Source of the DNA: Shimia isoporae
Lineage (GTDB): Bacteria > Pseudomonadota > Alphaproteobacteria > Rhodobacterales > Rhodobacteraceae
NCBI RefSeq assembly: GCF_004346865.1
Contig: NZ_SMGR01000001.1
Span: forward strand, 1,612,001 to 1,676,000
Direction of reading: 5' to 3'
Length of the DNA: 64,000 bases
Shown here: one piece after another, positions 26,469-35,557 of the stretch
Position numbering within the stretch: position 1 is the first letter of the stretch
Layout: each line of letters begins with the position of its first letter
Position numbers and translations under genes: made by a program
The notes under the pieces: model-generated
What the model was told of the DNA's origin: nothing
What the model saw: the letters and a program-made list of their open reading frames with translations, nothing else
The model's database searches: none

Positions 26469-27305
26469 TTAATGTTGTTTTTTGCCGCGAACCATTCGAT
26501 TTCGGCCGTCCAAATCGTTTATGACCGTCACTTCGATCAAACCAGCTGCCTCAAATAGGTCTGCGACTTCCCGCCCCTGTTGCCAGCCAATTTCCACCAT
26601 TAGCCACCCGCCTGGCTCCAGATACGACAGGACATCGGCGCAGATGGAGCGATAAGCGGCCAACCCGTCACCTTCATCAGTCAAGGCAAAACGCGGCTCA
26701 TGGCGCAGTTCCGGGGCCAAAGCATCCATTTCTTCAAGAGCAATATAGGGAGGGTTTGACACGATCAGATCGAAACGCCCTTCCACCGTTTTAAACCAGT
26801 CGCTTTGCAAAAACTCCAAGCGGTCCCCGACGCCGATGGCAGCCGCATTGTCCGCCGCCACATCAAGAGCGGCTGTAGACAAATCTGTAGCAATGCCCCG
26901 TGCAGCAGGCCTTTCTGCCAGTAACGAAATCGCGATCGCACCGGTTCCAGTGCCCAGATCAAGAACCCGACAAAACGGCTCCCTCAAAGCCTCCGTCACC
27001 AGAGTTTCCGTCTCTGGTCTCGGATCCAGTGTGTCCGCGGTCACGCGAAACTCATGGACATAGAACGCGCGTCGCCCCAACAAATGCGACAAAGGCTCGC
27101 GCGACATGCGTCGCGCCACCAGCGGCAGCAATTTTTCTTGATATTCGGAGTTGACTGCCTGCCCCATCTCCAGCGTCAAACGAGACGTCGGAACGCCGGT
27201 CACATGCGCGACCAACAATCGCGCTTCCCGCGGCGCACCCTCAATTCCTGCCGCAGTCAACGATCCGGCAACCTGAGCCACCAGATCGGAAATCGTCAGG
27301 CTCAC
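26469..27305 (-). CDS. prmC: Release factor glutamine methyltransferase
   Basis: 278 residues. PrmC N5-methylates the Gln of the GGQ loop in RF1 and RF2. N-terminal helical domain for release-factor binding, SAM motif [13 protein letters not shown] (about 108-120) and the catalytic NPPY tetrapeptide (about 177-180). Start is GTG, overlapping the prfA stop as GTGA, so enzyme and substrate are translationally coupled. Confidence 0.96.
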   Translation of the reverse strand: MSLTISDLVAQVAGSLTAAGIEGAPREARLLVAHVTGVPTSRLTLEMGQAVNSEYQEKLLPLVARRMSREPLSHLLGRRAFYVHEFRVTADTLDPRPETETLVTEALREPFCRVLDLGTGTGAIAISLLAERPAARGIATDLSTAALDVAADNAAAIGVGDRLEFLQSDWFKTVEGRFDLIVSNPPYIALEEMDALAPELRHEPRFALTDEGDGLAAYRSICADVLSYLEPGGWLMVEIGWQQGREVADLFEAAGLIEVTVINDLDGRNRMVRGKKQH

Positions 27306-28351
27306 GCCTCCATCTCCGCCAACGCTGTCGCCTGGGCATCCGCCGTCAAAGCATCGATGATCTCATCAAGATCGCCCGCCATTACCTGATCAAGCTTGTA
27401 GAGTGTCAGGTTGATCCGGTGATCTGTCATCCGCCCCTGCGGAAAGTTGTAGGTGCGAATGCGTTCAGACCGGTCTCCGGAGCCAACCTGGCCTGCACGA
27501 TCCGCCGCACGCTCATCGGCAATCCTCTGCCGCTCAAGGTCAAACAAGCGGGTCTTGAGCACCTGCATCGCAATTTCACGGTTGCGATGCTGCGACTTCT
27601 CGGAGCTCACCACCATGATGCCGGTGGGCAAGTGCGTAATCCGAACTGCCGAATCTGTTGTATTCACGTGCTGACCGCCAGACCCCGAAGCACGCATGGT
27701 ATCGATCCTGATATCCTGCGCGTCGATCTGAATGTCGACATCTTCCGCCTCCGGCAGCACTGCCACCGTCGCCGCCGAAGTATGAATACGGCCGCCACTC
27801 TCCGTTGCGGGAACCCGTTGTACACGATGCACACCGCTTTCGAATTTCATCCGGGCAAAGACATTCTCGCCTTTTATATGCGCCACAACTTCCTTGATCC
27901 CGCCAAGCTCCGTTGCCGCTTCCTCAAGAATTTCGAGCTTCCAACCCCGCGTTTCGCAATAGCGCTGATACATCCGCAGCAAATCGCCCGCGAACAAGGC
28001 CGCTTCGTCTCCGCCCGTTCCGGGTCGAATTTCCAGAATGGCCGGCCGCGCGTCCGCCTCGTCTTTGGGCAACAGGGCGAGTTGCAGCGCATGCTCGGCC
28101 TCAGGAAGCGCTGCCCGCAAATCCGGCAACTCTTCCTCGGCCAAATCCTTCATATCCGGATCGTCCAGCATCTCTTCTGCTTCTGAGATATCGGACAACA
28201 ATTTGCGATAGGTCGCAATCTGTTCCACCACCGGCTTGATTTCAGCATACTCTTTTGCGAGCGCCGCGATATCACCGCCGCCCTCTGCCATCTGCGCCTC
28301 AAGAAATTCGAACCGCAGCTTAATCTGTTCTAGTCGCTCAATAGGAACCAT
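27302..28351 (-). CDS. prfA: Peptide chain release factor 1
   Basis: 349 residues. RF1 reads UAA and UAG and triggers peptide release. The GGQ loop is visible as [19 protein letters not shown] at about 218-236. A PxT-type recognition motif is expected near residue 180; the VPATESGGR segment there matches. The C-terminus shows the [13 protein letters not shown] family block. First gene of the prfA-prmC pair. Confidence 0.97.
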   Translation of the reverse strand: MVPIERLEQIKLRFEFLEAQMAEGGGDIAALAKEYAEIKPVVEQIATYRKLLSDISEAEEMLDDPDMKDLAEEELPDLRAALPEAEHALQLALLPKDEADARPAILEIRPGTGGDEAALFAGDLLRMYQRYCETRGWKLEILEEAATELGGIKEVVAHIKGENVFARMKFESGVHRVQRVPATESGGRIHTSAATVAVLPEAEDVDIQIDAQDIRIDTMRASGSGGQHVNTTDSAVRITHLPTGIMVVSSEKSQHRNREIAMQVLKTRLFDLERQRIADERAADRAGQVGSGDRSERIRTYNFPQGRMTDHRINLTLYKLDQVMAGDLDEIIDALTADAQATALAEMEA

Positions 28352-28412
28352 GCAGCTAAGTGGGACAATCCGCCGGTTTGGTCAAGGCCACGCTTTGGTG
28401 TATCCTTGCTGT

Positions 28413-28721
28413 ATGACCCGATTGATTTCCTTCCTATGCCTGCTAGCCAGCCCCGCCCTCGCCGACGGTTTCATCAACGGCGTTCCCGTCGATTGTTATT
28501 GTACGGATCGACAAGGCCAGCGCATTGAGCTTGGAGAAACCATCTGCATGCAGGTTGATGGCCGGATGTTTATGGCCCAATGCCAGATGTCATTGAACGT
28601 TCCGATGTGGCGCGAGATTTCTCCCGGCTGCCTCAGTTCCGACCTAACCGGCGGTCAAAGCCGCAATCCAGCCATCCACACGCTGGGCATTGACGCCGAA
28701 ATCCTTGCGACCAAATCGTGA
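28413..28721 (+). CDS. Small Cys-rich secreted protein, hypothetical
   Basis: 102 residues with a signal peptide (MTRLISFLCLLASPALA, cleavage about 17) and five Cys in the mature part (C28, C30, C45, C57, C73), suggesting disulfides. The core reads VDCYCTDRQGQRIELGETIC and then MFMAQCQMSLNVPMW. No family is recognised. The last 25 codons lie entirely antisense to the 3' end of the DUF1499 gene and look unlike the rest (no Cys), so an ancestral stop after CLSS may have been lost. Confidence 0.65.
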   Translation: MTRLISFLCLLASPALADGFINGVPVDCYCTDRQGQRIELGETICMQVDGRMFMAQCQMSLNVPMWREISPGCLSSDLTGGQSRNPAIHTLGIDAEILATKS

Positions 28722-29048
28722 GCGGCCGTAAATCGCGAGCTTTCCGTCCTGCATCCAGGCTGTCGTGAAATCCGGATAGCCGACCATTCGCGTCCGCGTC
28801 ACCACAGTGATCATGCCTTCGCTCACCGAACCGGCCAGCACCTCGGTGCGCGGATCCCGCAGTGCCACCTCGGCAAAATTCGCCAAGCCATCCGGCCCAG
28901 CCTCAACAAGGCGCCGAACACTGTTTTGGCCATTGCTGTCCTTGGTGATCTCACCGGCAACATGCCAGCGGCTCGCGTCATTCGGCGCCAAACGAACATA
29001 AGCCAAAAGGCCGAAGGCCAACACGAGAACCACAAACAAAATTGTCAT
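28644..29048 (-). CDS. DUF1499 family protein
   Basis: About 134 residues: one N-terminal membrane helix, then a single soluble domain with RDPRTEVLAGS and TRTRMVGYPDFTTAW, the latter matching the DUF1499 core (RxxxxGxxDFxxN/W). Function unknown. I prefer the ATG at 29048 because GAGGG lies ten bases upstream; another ATG three codons earlier sits directly on that site. The 3' end overlaps the convergent secreted-protein gene by 78 bases. Confidence 0.72.
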   Translation of the reverse strand: MTILFVVLVLAFGLLAYVRLAPNDASRWHVAGEITKDSNGQNSVRRLVEAGPDGLANFAEVALRDPRTEVLAGSVSEGMITVVTRTRMVGYPDFTTAWMQDGKLAIYGRSRFGRKDFGVNAQRVDGWIAALTAG

Positions 29049-29249
29049 TACTTTCATCCCTCACACACCAATACACCGCCCCTTTACGCGGATCATGCCT
29101 GTCCTTTCATGATCTTTACGGTCCAAGAGCGACAAAACGCCAAAAAGCATTTTCTATGCACAATTCGGCGCCACCTATCACTATGTAGGCAACCTGCAAA
29201 GCACTTTGTTAATAATGTGTTAATGAATGCGCCGAGGAACAATCGGATA

Positions 29250-29277
29250 GCGGGCGCGCCTTGTTGGGCACGCCCGC
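29250..29277 (-). terminator. GC-rich stem-loop after the M20 amidohydrolase
   Basis: On the minus strand GCGGGCGTGCC and GGCGCGCCCGC form an 11-bp stem with one G-T wobble and a six-base loop, 10 bases after the amidohydrolase stop. There is no T-run, so it may act with Rho or protect the mRNA 3' end. Upstream of it, 29049-29249 holds no gene I can see. Confidence 0.55.
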
Positions 29278-29286
29278 AATAGTGGA

Positions 29287-30450
29287 TTATTTCAGAGGTT
29301 GTGCGGTCTCAACCAGTTTGGCGAAGAACGACGCGCCAATGGGCGCGACCTCGTCATTGAAATCGAACGCCGGGTTGTGCAGGCCTGCGCCTTCACCTGC
29401 GCCGAGGAATAAATAAGAACCGGGACGCGCTTCCAACATGTAGGAGAAATCCTCAGCTCCCATTTCCATACCCTGCGCGTCATTCACAGCCCCGTCGCCT
29501 GCGATGTCTCGCGCCACATCGGCTGCAAAAGCAGTCTGACGCTCGCTGTTCACCGTCGCCGGATAGCCAATATCCAGTTCCAGTTCCGCCGACAGACCAT
29601 AAGCCGCAGCCGTACCCTTGGTGATTTCCTCGAGCCGTTTGTGAATCATCGCCTGCACATCTTTGTCGAATGTGCGAATGGTGCCATTGATCATGCCAAG
29701 ATCAGGGATCACGTTGTTCACAGAGCCCGCATGGATTTGCGTCACGGATACGACCGCTTCGTTGCGGGTGTCGTGGTTTCGGCTCACGATGGTCTGGATG
29801 GCATTGACCATCGCGACGGCGGCGACCACCGGATCAACCGTATCTTGTGGATAAGCCCCGTGCCCACCGGTGCCCTGAATGTTGATCGTGAACGTGTCGA
29901 CCGCCGCCATGATCGGACCGGGAGTCGTGTGGAATTCCCCGAACGGCAACCCAGGCACGTTGTGTAATGCATAGACCTCATTCACATCGAAACGGTCCAT
30001 TACGCCTTCCTTGACCATCACCTCGCCGCCGCCGCCTTCTTCCTCAGCAGGTTGGAACATCAGCGCGACACGTCCGGAAAACTTGCGGGTTTCCGCGAGA
30101 TATTTTGCGGCGCCCAACAGCATTGTTGTATGACCGTCATGGCCACAGGCATGCATCCGTCCTGCTACTTCACTGGCGTACTCCACCCCAGACGTCTCAT
30201 CCATCGGCAAAGCATCCATGTCCGCGCGTAAGCCAACAGTCGGTCCTTCCCCTTGACCGTTAATGATGGCAACCACGCCGGTCTTGGCGATTCCCTCGTG
30301 GATTTCGTCCACGCCGAAGTCCTTCAGGCGAGCAACAACAAAGGCCGCCGTTTCGTGGCATTCGAACTCCAATTCAGGATGCGCGTGCAAATGACGACGC
30401 CACCCCTTCATTTCGTCCGCATAATCGGCAATACGATTCACAACTGGCAT
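29287..30450 (-). CDS. M20-family amidohydrolase (hippurate/N-acyl amino acid type)
   Basis: 387 residues, M20D layout. Metal-binding motifs: HACGHDGHTTMLLG (about 100), PAEEEGGGG (about 133), and the late ALHNVPGLPFG and GAEDFSYM segments; a dimerisation insert (HGAYPQDTVDPV) lies in the middle. The family cleaves N-acyl or N-carbamoyl amino acids; the exact substrate cannot be told. ATG follows GAGGG. It stands alone, divergent from mazG with 64 bp between starts. Confidence 0.92.
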   Translation of the reverse strand: MPVVNRIADYADEMKGWRRHLHAHPELEFECHETAAFVVARLKDFGVDEIHEGIAKTGVVAIINGQGEGPTVGLRADMDALPMDETSGVEYASEVAGRMHACGHDGHTTMLLGAAKYLAETRKFSGRVALMFQPAEEEGGGGEVMVKEGVMDRFDVNEVYALHNVPGLPFGEFHTTPGPIMAAVDTFTINIQGTGGHGAYPQDTVDPVVAAVAMVNAIQTIVSRNHDTRNEAVVSVTQIHAGSVNNVIPDLGMINGTIRTFDKDVQAMIHKRLEEITKGTAAAYGLSAELELDIGYPATVNSERQTAFAADVARDIAGDGAVNDAQGMEMGAEDFSYMLEARPGSYLFLGAGEGAGLHNPAFDFNDEVAPIGASFFAKLVETAQPLK

Positions 30451-30514
30451 GAGTGGACACCCTCTCTGAATAACTGTTCACTCCTACCAAAACCAAAAAG
30501 CGGAGCGCTCTGCA

Positions 30515-31333
30515 ATGGCCGAAGACCCCTTGATCCTGAATCCCGAAGGCGGAATGCCGCGACTACTGGAAATTATGCGCCGCCTGCGCGATCCGGAAAA
30601 TGGCTGCCCATGGGACATCGAACAGGATTTTTCGACCATTGCCCCCTACACCATAGAGGAAGCCTACGAGGTTGCCGACGCAATTGAGCGTGAGGCCTGG
30701 GACGAACTCAAAGGCGAGTTGGGCGACCTGTTGTTCCAATCCGTCTTCCACGCGCAAATGGCCTCCGAACGCGGCCTCTTCACCTTTGACCAAGTGGCCG
30801 ACACCATGTCCGACAAAATGGTCGCCCGCCATCCGCATGTCTTTGGCGACGAGAACCGGGACAAATCCGCAGAACAGCAAACCCGCGACTGGGAGGAGGT
30901 GAAAGCCGCTGAACGTGCCTCCAAGGCTCAATCCGGCACACTCGACGGCGTTGCCCTTGGGCTTCCTGCCCTATTGCGTGCCGTCAAACTGCAAAAACGC
31001 GCAGCACGGGTGGGTTTTGATTGGCCCGATATATCGCAAGTCGTCGACAAGATTGTGGAAGAAGCCGGCGAACTGGCCGAGGCTCGCGAAAAGCTGACCC
31101 AAACCGAAATCGAAGAAGAATTCGGTGACATGCTTTTTGTCATAGCCAACCTCGCACGTCACTTGAACATCGACCCGGAGGCCGCGCTGCGCGCCACAAA
31201 CGCCAAGTTTGTTCGCCGGTTTGAAGGTGTAGAGGCCAAACTCGCGCAAGACGGCAAACGTCCCGAGGACAGCAATCTGGAAGAAATGGACGCTCTCTGG
31301 GATGCGGTAAAAGCGGAAGAGAAATCCCCATAA
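30515..31333 (+). CDS. mazG: Nucleoside triphosphate pyrophosphohydrolase MazG
   Basis: 272 residues with two MazG repeats. N-terminal CPWDIEQDFSTIAPYTIEEAYEVADAI, with EELGDLL-like KGELGDLLFQSVFHA, and a second copy with EEAGELAEAREK and EEEFGDMLFVIANLARHL. The Glu/Asp metal ligands (ExxE...ExxD) are present in both. MazG hydrolyses NTPs to NMP and PPi and helps keep the pool clean of non-standard nucleotides. Confidence 0.95.
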   Translation: MAEDPLILNPEGGMPRLLEIMRRLRDPENGCPWDIEQDFSTIAPYTIEEAYEVADAIEREAWDELKGELGDLLFQSVFHAQMASERGLFTFDQVADTMSDKMVARHPHVFGDENRDKSAEQQTRDWEEVKAAERASKAQSGTLDGVALGLPALLRAVKLQKRAARVGFDWPDISQVVDKIVEEAGELAEAREKLTQTEIEEEFGDMLFVIANLARHLNIDPEAALRATNAKFVRRFEGVEAKLAQDGKRPEDSNLEEMDALWDAVKAEEKSP

Positions 31334-31362
31334 AAGGACGCATGAAAAATGCGAAATTTAAT

Positions 31363-31381
31363 CCTGAATGATTTATTCAGG
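31363..31381. promoter_or_regulatory. Palindrome of TGA-N9-TCA type before the iron-binding-protein gene
   Basis: CCTGAAT (31363-31369) and ATTCAGG (31375-31381) form a perfect 7-bp inverted repeat with a 5-base spacer. The inner halves give TGA-N9-TCA, the spacing described for RirA-type iron-responsive operators in alphaproteobacteria. It lies 67 bases before the start of a ferric-iron binding-protein gene, so iron control is a reasonable inference. Confidence 0.5.
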
Positions 31382-31447
31382 TATTGACCCAACAAAAAAA
31401 CTCAGGTTTAACCCGCGCAACGAAAACTTGACGCTGGGAGCGCGACC

Positions 31448-32461
31448 ATGACGAAACCCATTTCCACTGCCCTGTTTATCACCGCAGCCGCCTCGCTGGC
31501 CGCGCCAGTGATCGCTGACGAGGTCAACGTGTATTCCTACCGCCAGCCGGAACTGATCAAACCGCTGACCGATGCGTTCACTGCTGAAACCGGCATCAAA
31601 GTCAACGTCGCCTATCTGCAAAAGGGCATGGTTGAACGTCTGCAAGCAGAAGGTGATCGCTCCCCGGCAGATATGATCCTCACCGTCGACATCTCCCGCC
31701 TTGCCGCCGTTGTGAACGCGGGCCTGACCCAACCGGTCACCTCTGACGCCATTAACGCCAACGTGCCTGCGCAATACCGTGACCCCGATAACCACTGGTT
31801 CGGCCTCACCACCCGTGCGCGCATTGTATATGCCTCCAAAGACCGCGTGGCCGACGGCGAAGTCACCACCTACGAGGATCTGGCAGATCCCAAATGGGAA
31901 GGCCGCATCTGCACCCGTTCCGGCACGAACGCCTACAACGTGGCGCTGACTTCCGCGGTCATCGAGCATCATGGCATCGAAGGCGCAAAATCCTGGCTCG
32001 AAGGCGTGAAATCCAACCTCGCCCGCAAACCGCAAGGCAACGACCGCGCACAGGTCAAAGCGATCTGGGCCGGCGAATGCGACATCTCCATCGGCAACAC
32101 CTACTACATGGGCAAAATGTTGTCTGATGATGAGCAGAGAGAATGGGCCGACAGCGTGCGCATCGTCTTCCCCGAATTCGAGGGCAAAGGTACCCACGTA
32201 AATATCTCGGGCGTTGCGCTGACAAAATCCGCACCAAACAAAGAAAACGCCATCAAGATGATGGAGTTTCTTACCTCTCCCGCCGCTCAAGAGATCTACG
32301 CCAAAGCCAATTTCGAATATCCGATTGCGCCAGGCACTCAGGCAGATGCGTTGGTCACCGGCTGGGGTGAATTCACCGCAGACGACGTCAACCTAATGAC
32401 TCTCGCGGGACATCGCGCCGACGCATTGAAAATCACTGAAGAAGTTGATTTCGACGGCTAA
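31448..32461 (+). CDS. Ferric-iron periplasmic substrate-binding protein (FbpA/FutA-like)
   Basis: 337 residues with signal peptide (cleavage near A23, VIA|DEVNVYSYR). The mature start NVYSYRQPELIKPL and the segments CTRSGTNAYN and GNTYYMGKM fit the Fe(3+)-binding class of type 2 periplasmic binding proteins, where Tyr residues (YY) bind iron. It would capture ferric iron for an ABC importer. No permease or ATPase gene follows; the next gene is a nucleoside hydrolase after a strong terminator, so the partners must be elsewhere. ATG has GGGAG upstream. Confidence 0.9.
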   Translation: MTKPISTALFITAAASLAAPVIADEVNVYSYRQPELIKPLTDAFTAETGIKVNVAYLQKGMVERLQAEGDRSPADMILTVDISRLAAVVNAGLTQPVTSDAINANVPAQYRDPDNHWFGLTTRARIVYASKDRVADGEVTTYEDLADPKWEGRICTRSGTNAYNVALTSAVIEHHGIEGAKSWLEGVKSNLARKPQGNDRAQVKAIWAGECDISIGNTYYMGKMLSDDEQREWADSVRIVFPEFEGKGTHVNISGVALTKSAPNKENAIKMMEFLTSPAAQEIYAKANFEYPIAPGTQADALVTGWGEFTADDVNLMTLAGHRADALKITEEVDFDG

Positions 32462-32484
32462 GGTCACTTTGAACAGCACCATTT

Positions 32485-32513
32485 AAAGGCAGTCCCAATC
32501 GGGCTGCCTTTTT
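32485..32513 (+). terminator. Rho-independent terminator after the iron-binding-protein gene
   Basis: AAAGGCAGTCCC (32485-32496) pairs with GGGCTGCCTTT (32501-32511) with one bulged T and an AATC loop, followed by TTTCGTTTTT. The rest of the gap to 32699 shows no gene. Confidence 0.88.
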
Positions 32514-32699
32514 CGTTTTTGCAGAATTTCAACACTGTCTGGTTGCAGACGTAATACCGACGTTCTGCAGACGGTCATTTTTTTGACCGTATGTTAAAAT
32601 AATTTGCACAAACAGCCGCTGACCCACTGGACAACGCCTCTTGCCATTGCCAACCTGCCCCTTCACAAAACAAAATCGACAGGCACCAAGGAGAGGCCC

Positions 32700-33641
32700 A
32701 TGAGCCCGCGCAAGATTATCATCGACACCGACCCAGGACAGGACGACGCGGTCGCCATTCTCCTTGCGCTTGCCAGCCCGGAAGAAATTGACGTCCTTGG
32801 GATAACCGCCGTCGCCGGCAATGTACCCCTGCCGTTGACTCAAAAAAATGCTCGCATTGTCTGTGAGTTAGCTGGCAAACCTGACACCAAGGTTTTCTCG
32901 GGTTGCGATGCGCCTCTGTCCCGAAAACTGGTCACCGCAGAACATGTACATGGCAAAACCGGTCTTGATGGCCCAACATTGCCCGATCCAACAATGGCTC
33001 TTCAGGATCAGCACGCAGTCGACTTCATCATCGACACCCTGCGCACTGAAGAGACAGGGACCGTAACCCTGTGTCCCCTTGGCCCTTTGACCAACATCGC
33101 CACTGCCTTCAAAAAAGCACCTGATATTGTTGAAAGGGTTCAGGAAATCGTCCTGATGGGTGGCGCCTATTTCGAAGTTGGCAACATCACACCTGCGGCG
33201 GAGTTCAACATTTACGTCGATCCCGAAGCCGCTGATGTGGTGTTCAAATCCGGCGCGCACATCGTTGTTATGCCGCTTGATGTCACTCACAAGGCACTTG
33301 TCACAAAACCCCGCAACGACGCTTTCCGGGCGCTCGGTACAAAAGTGGGTATTGCCACGGCGGAAATGACTGATTTCTTTGAAAGGTTCGACAAGGAAAA
33401 ATACGGTTCCGCTGGCGCGCCCCTTCATGACCCATGCGTCACCGCCTACCTCATCAAACCGGAACTCTTCTCCGGTCGCCACATCAACGTCGAGATTGAA
33501 ACGCAGTCCGAACTAACCCTCGGGATGACTGTAGCGGACTGGTGGCGCGTCACCGACCGCGAACCGAATGCACTTTTCATTGGTGACCTTGACGCCGACG
33601 GTTTCTTTTCGCTTTTGACGGAACGGCTTGCACGCCTATGA
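32700..33641 (+). CDS. Nucleoside hydrolase (IunH family)
   Basis: 313 residues. The calcium/ribose-binding DTDPGQDDAVA motif sits at the N-terminus (about 10-20), followed by AVAGNVPL, MGGAYFEVGNITPAAEFN and HDPCVTAYLI, all family blocks. It cleaves the N-glycosidic bond of ribonucleosides for salvage; base preference cannot be told. ATG 32700 has AAGGAGAG upstream; the frame opens 96 bases earlier. Four-base overlap with the GNAT gene. Confidence 0.92.
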   Translation: MSPRKIIIDTDPGQDDAVAILLALASPEEIDVLGITAVAGNVPLPLTQKNARIVCELAGKPDTKVFSGCDAPLSRKLVTAEHVHGKTGLDGPTLPDPTMALQDQHAVDFIIDTLRTEETGTVTLCPLGPLTNIATAFKKAPDIVERVQEIVLMGGAYFEVGNITPAAEFNIYVDPEAADVVFKSGAHIVVMPLDVTHKALVTKPRNDAFRALGTKVGIATAEMTDFFERFDKEKYGSAGAPLHDPCVTAYLIKPELFSGRHINVEIETQSELTLGMTVADWWRVTDREPNALFIGDLDADGFFSLLTERLARL

Positions 33642-34090
33642 CGACCGCTCTGCATCTCGCCGACACCAACGATTTCGCCAAACTCGATCCGCTTGTCGAG
33701 GCCTTTCATGCCGAGATGCAAATACCTTCCGACGCTGAAACCCGCGCCAAGGGCATACTCCCGCTTCTGCAAGGATCCCCATACGGCGCGGCATACATTC
33801 TCGGACCGCGGTTGGCGCCGGTTGGCTATGTCGTCGTAACGTTTGGCTGGTCGGTCGAGTTCGGCGGCATGGATGCGTTTGTGGACGAAGTCTATATTCG
33901 TCCCGCAGTCAGAGGTCGCGGCATGGCGACAGAAGCCTTGATCGGGTTGGCCAAAGCCCTTGAGAATGTTGACGTCTGCGCATTGCATCTCGAAGTCGAT
34001 CGCAACGACGATAAAGCCCGGAAACTCTATCTCCGCTCCGGTTTCCAAGCCCGAGAGCGCTACATGCTCATGACCCGCCGGCTGCGCTAA
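33638..34090 (+). CDS. GNAT-family N-acetyltransferase
   Basis: 150 residues with a GNAT fold. The acetyl-CoA loop is visible as PAVRGRGMATEAL (about 89-101), followed by LHLEVDRNDDKARKLYLRSGF, the typical motif B. The substrate is unknown. ATGA overlap with the nucleoside hydrolase suggests co-expression, perhaps chance operon partnership. Confidence 0.88.
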   Translation: MTTALHLADTNDFAKLDPLVEAFHAEMQIPSDAETRAKGILPLLQGSPYGAAYILGPRLAPVGYVVVTFGWSVEFGGMDAFVDEVYIRPAVRGRGMATEALIGLAKALENVDVCALHLEVDRNDDKARKLYLRSGFQARERYMLMTRRLR

Positions 34091-34147
34091 CCTGCTCGTG
34101 ATTGGTCTCCCTCTGGCAATTCGGTAAATCGCCCGTATCTTGAGGGT

Positions 34148-35554
34148 ATGACGCTGCACATTCCGTTCAAAAACACCTACGCCGAGCTTCCTGATCGCTT
34201 CTTTGCGCATCAGGCCCCCACGCCCGTCCGCGCGCCAAAGTTATTGGCGTTCAATCGGCCGCTGGCCGCATCCCTCGGAATAACCGACGCGGGTGACGAA
34301 CAGGAGCTTGCTGAAATCTTCTCGGGCTCAAAACTACCGGATGGCGCCGCCCCTATTGCCCAGCTTTATGCAGGGCATCAGTTTGGAAACTGGAACCCGC
34401 AATTAGGGGATGGGCGAGCCGTTTTGATAGGTGAATCGTGTGGGTTCGACATCCAACTAAAAGGGTCTGGACCGACGCCATTTTCGCGCCGCGGCGACGG
34501 TCGCAGTTGGCTTGGTCCGGTTCTACGCGAGTATGTGGTCAGTGAAGCGATGCATGCACTAGGGATCCCTACGACACGCGCGCTCGCTGCTGTGGCCACA
34601 GGAGAAGAGGTCTTCCGCGAACGCCCTATGCCAGGCGGTGTGATGGCCCGCGTTGCGTCATCGCATATCCGCGTCGGGACTTTTCAGGCGCTCTACGCCC
34701 GACAAGACGTCGCCGGGCTCGAAACTCTCATGAATTTCTCCATCGCGCGCCATTACCCGGATGCAACGTCGCCGACGGAGTTTCTCGCATCCGTCATAGA
34801 TCGGCAGGCTGCATTGATCGCACGCTGGATGTCCGTCGGGTTTATCCACGGCGTCATGAACACTGACAATTGCGCCGTTTCTGGCGAAACGCTTGATTAT
34901 GGCCCCTGTGCCTATATGGACGACTATGAACCGATGATGGTGTTTTCCTCCATCGATCGTCAGGGCCGATACGCCTTTGGAAACCAACCCGACATCATCG
35001 TCTGGAACATGGCACAGCTTGCAACCACTCTGGTGCCTGTCATGCCCGACGGCGATGCTGCTGTTGAAGAGTTCACCAAACTCATTCACGCAATGCCCGA
35101 GAAGATTCGAGACGAACGCACGCGCTTATTTGCCGCCAAGATCGGCATCACCGACGTGCGTGAAGAAGACGCCGAGTTGATCGACGGCTTGTTGTCTTTG
35201 ATGTCCAAGGATGGGTCCGATTTTACGAACACTTTCAGGTCCCTAAGCGGCGACTCTCCACAAGATCAGTTCCTTGATCAAGACGCATTCGCCGCGTGGC
35301 GAAGCAACTGGATGAAACGCCTTGAAACAGAAGACGACCCGCAAACCACAATGAACGCGGTCAACCCGGCAATCATTCCGCGCAATCACCGGATCGAGGA
35401 AATGATCACTGCCGCTATCGATGGGGATATGGCGCCCTTCGAACGCCTGATGCAAGCACTGGCGTCTCCATATGAAAGTTCGGACCAATTCACCGATCTG
35501 ACAAGACCACCGCTCGACAGCGAACGTGTCCGCCAGACTTTCTGCGGAACCTGA
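34148..35554 (+). CDS. selO: Protein adenylyltransferase SelO
   Basis: 468 residues. SelO is a pseudokinase-fold enzyme that AMPylates proteins, often for redox control. Blocks seen: YAGHQFGNWNPQLGDGRA, LKGSGPTPFSRRGDGRS (the inverted nucleotide-binding loop), VLREYVVSEAMHALGI, HGVMNTDNCAVSGETLDYGP with catalytic Asn and Asp, and the C-terminal TFCGT with Cys where some eukaryotic members have selenocysteine. Some bacterial members contain this Cys, which can form a disulfide. The EEP gene starts 3 bases after its stop. Confidence 0.94.
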   Translation: MTLHIPFKNTYAELPDRFFAHQAPTPVRAPKLLAFNRPLAASLGITDAGDEQELAEIFSGSKLPDGAAPIAQLYAGHQFGNWNPQLGDGRAVLIGESCGFDIQLKGSGPTPFSRRGDGRSWLGPVLREYVVSEAMHALGIPTTRALAAVATGEEVFRERPMPGGVMARVASSHIRVGTFQALYARQDVAGLETLMNFSIARHYPDATSPTEFLASVIDRQAALIARWMSVGFIHGVMNTDNCAVSGETLDYGPCAYMDDYEPMMVFSSIDRQGRYAFGNQPDIIVWNMAQLATTLVPVMPDGDAAVEEFTKLIHAMPEKIRDERTRLFAAKIGITDVREEDAELIDGLLSLMSKDGSDFTNTFRSLSGDSPQDQFLDQDAFAAWRSNWMKRLETEDDPQTTMNAVNPAIIPRNHRIEEMITAAIDGDMAPFERLMQALASPYESSDQFTDLTRPPLDSERVRQTFCGT

Positions 35555-35557
35555 TGC

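Noticed and set aside
31373-32290. 305-codon leftward open frame
   Set aside because: Antisense to the iron-binding-protein gene; product Gly/His/Val rich, no motif.
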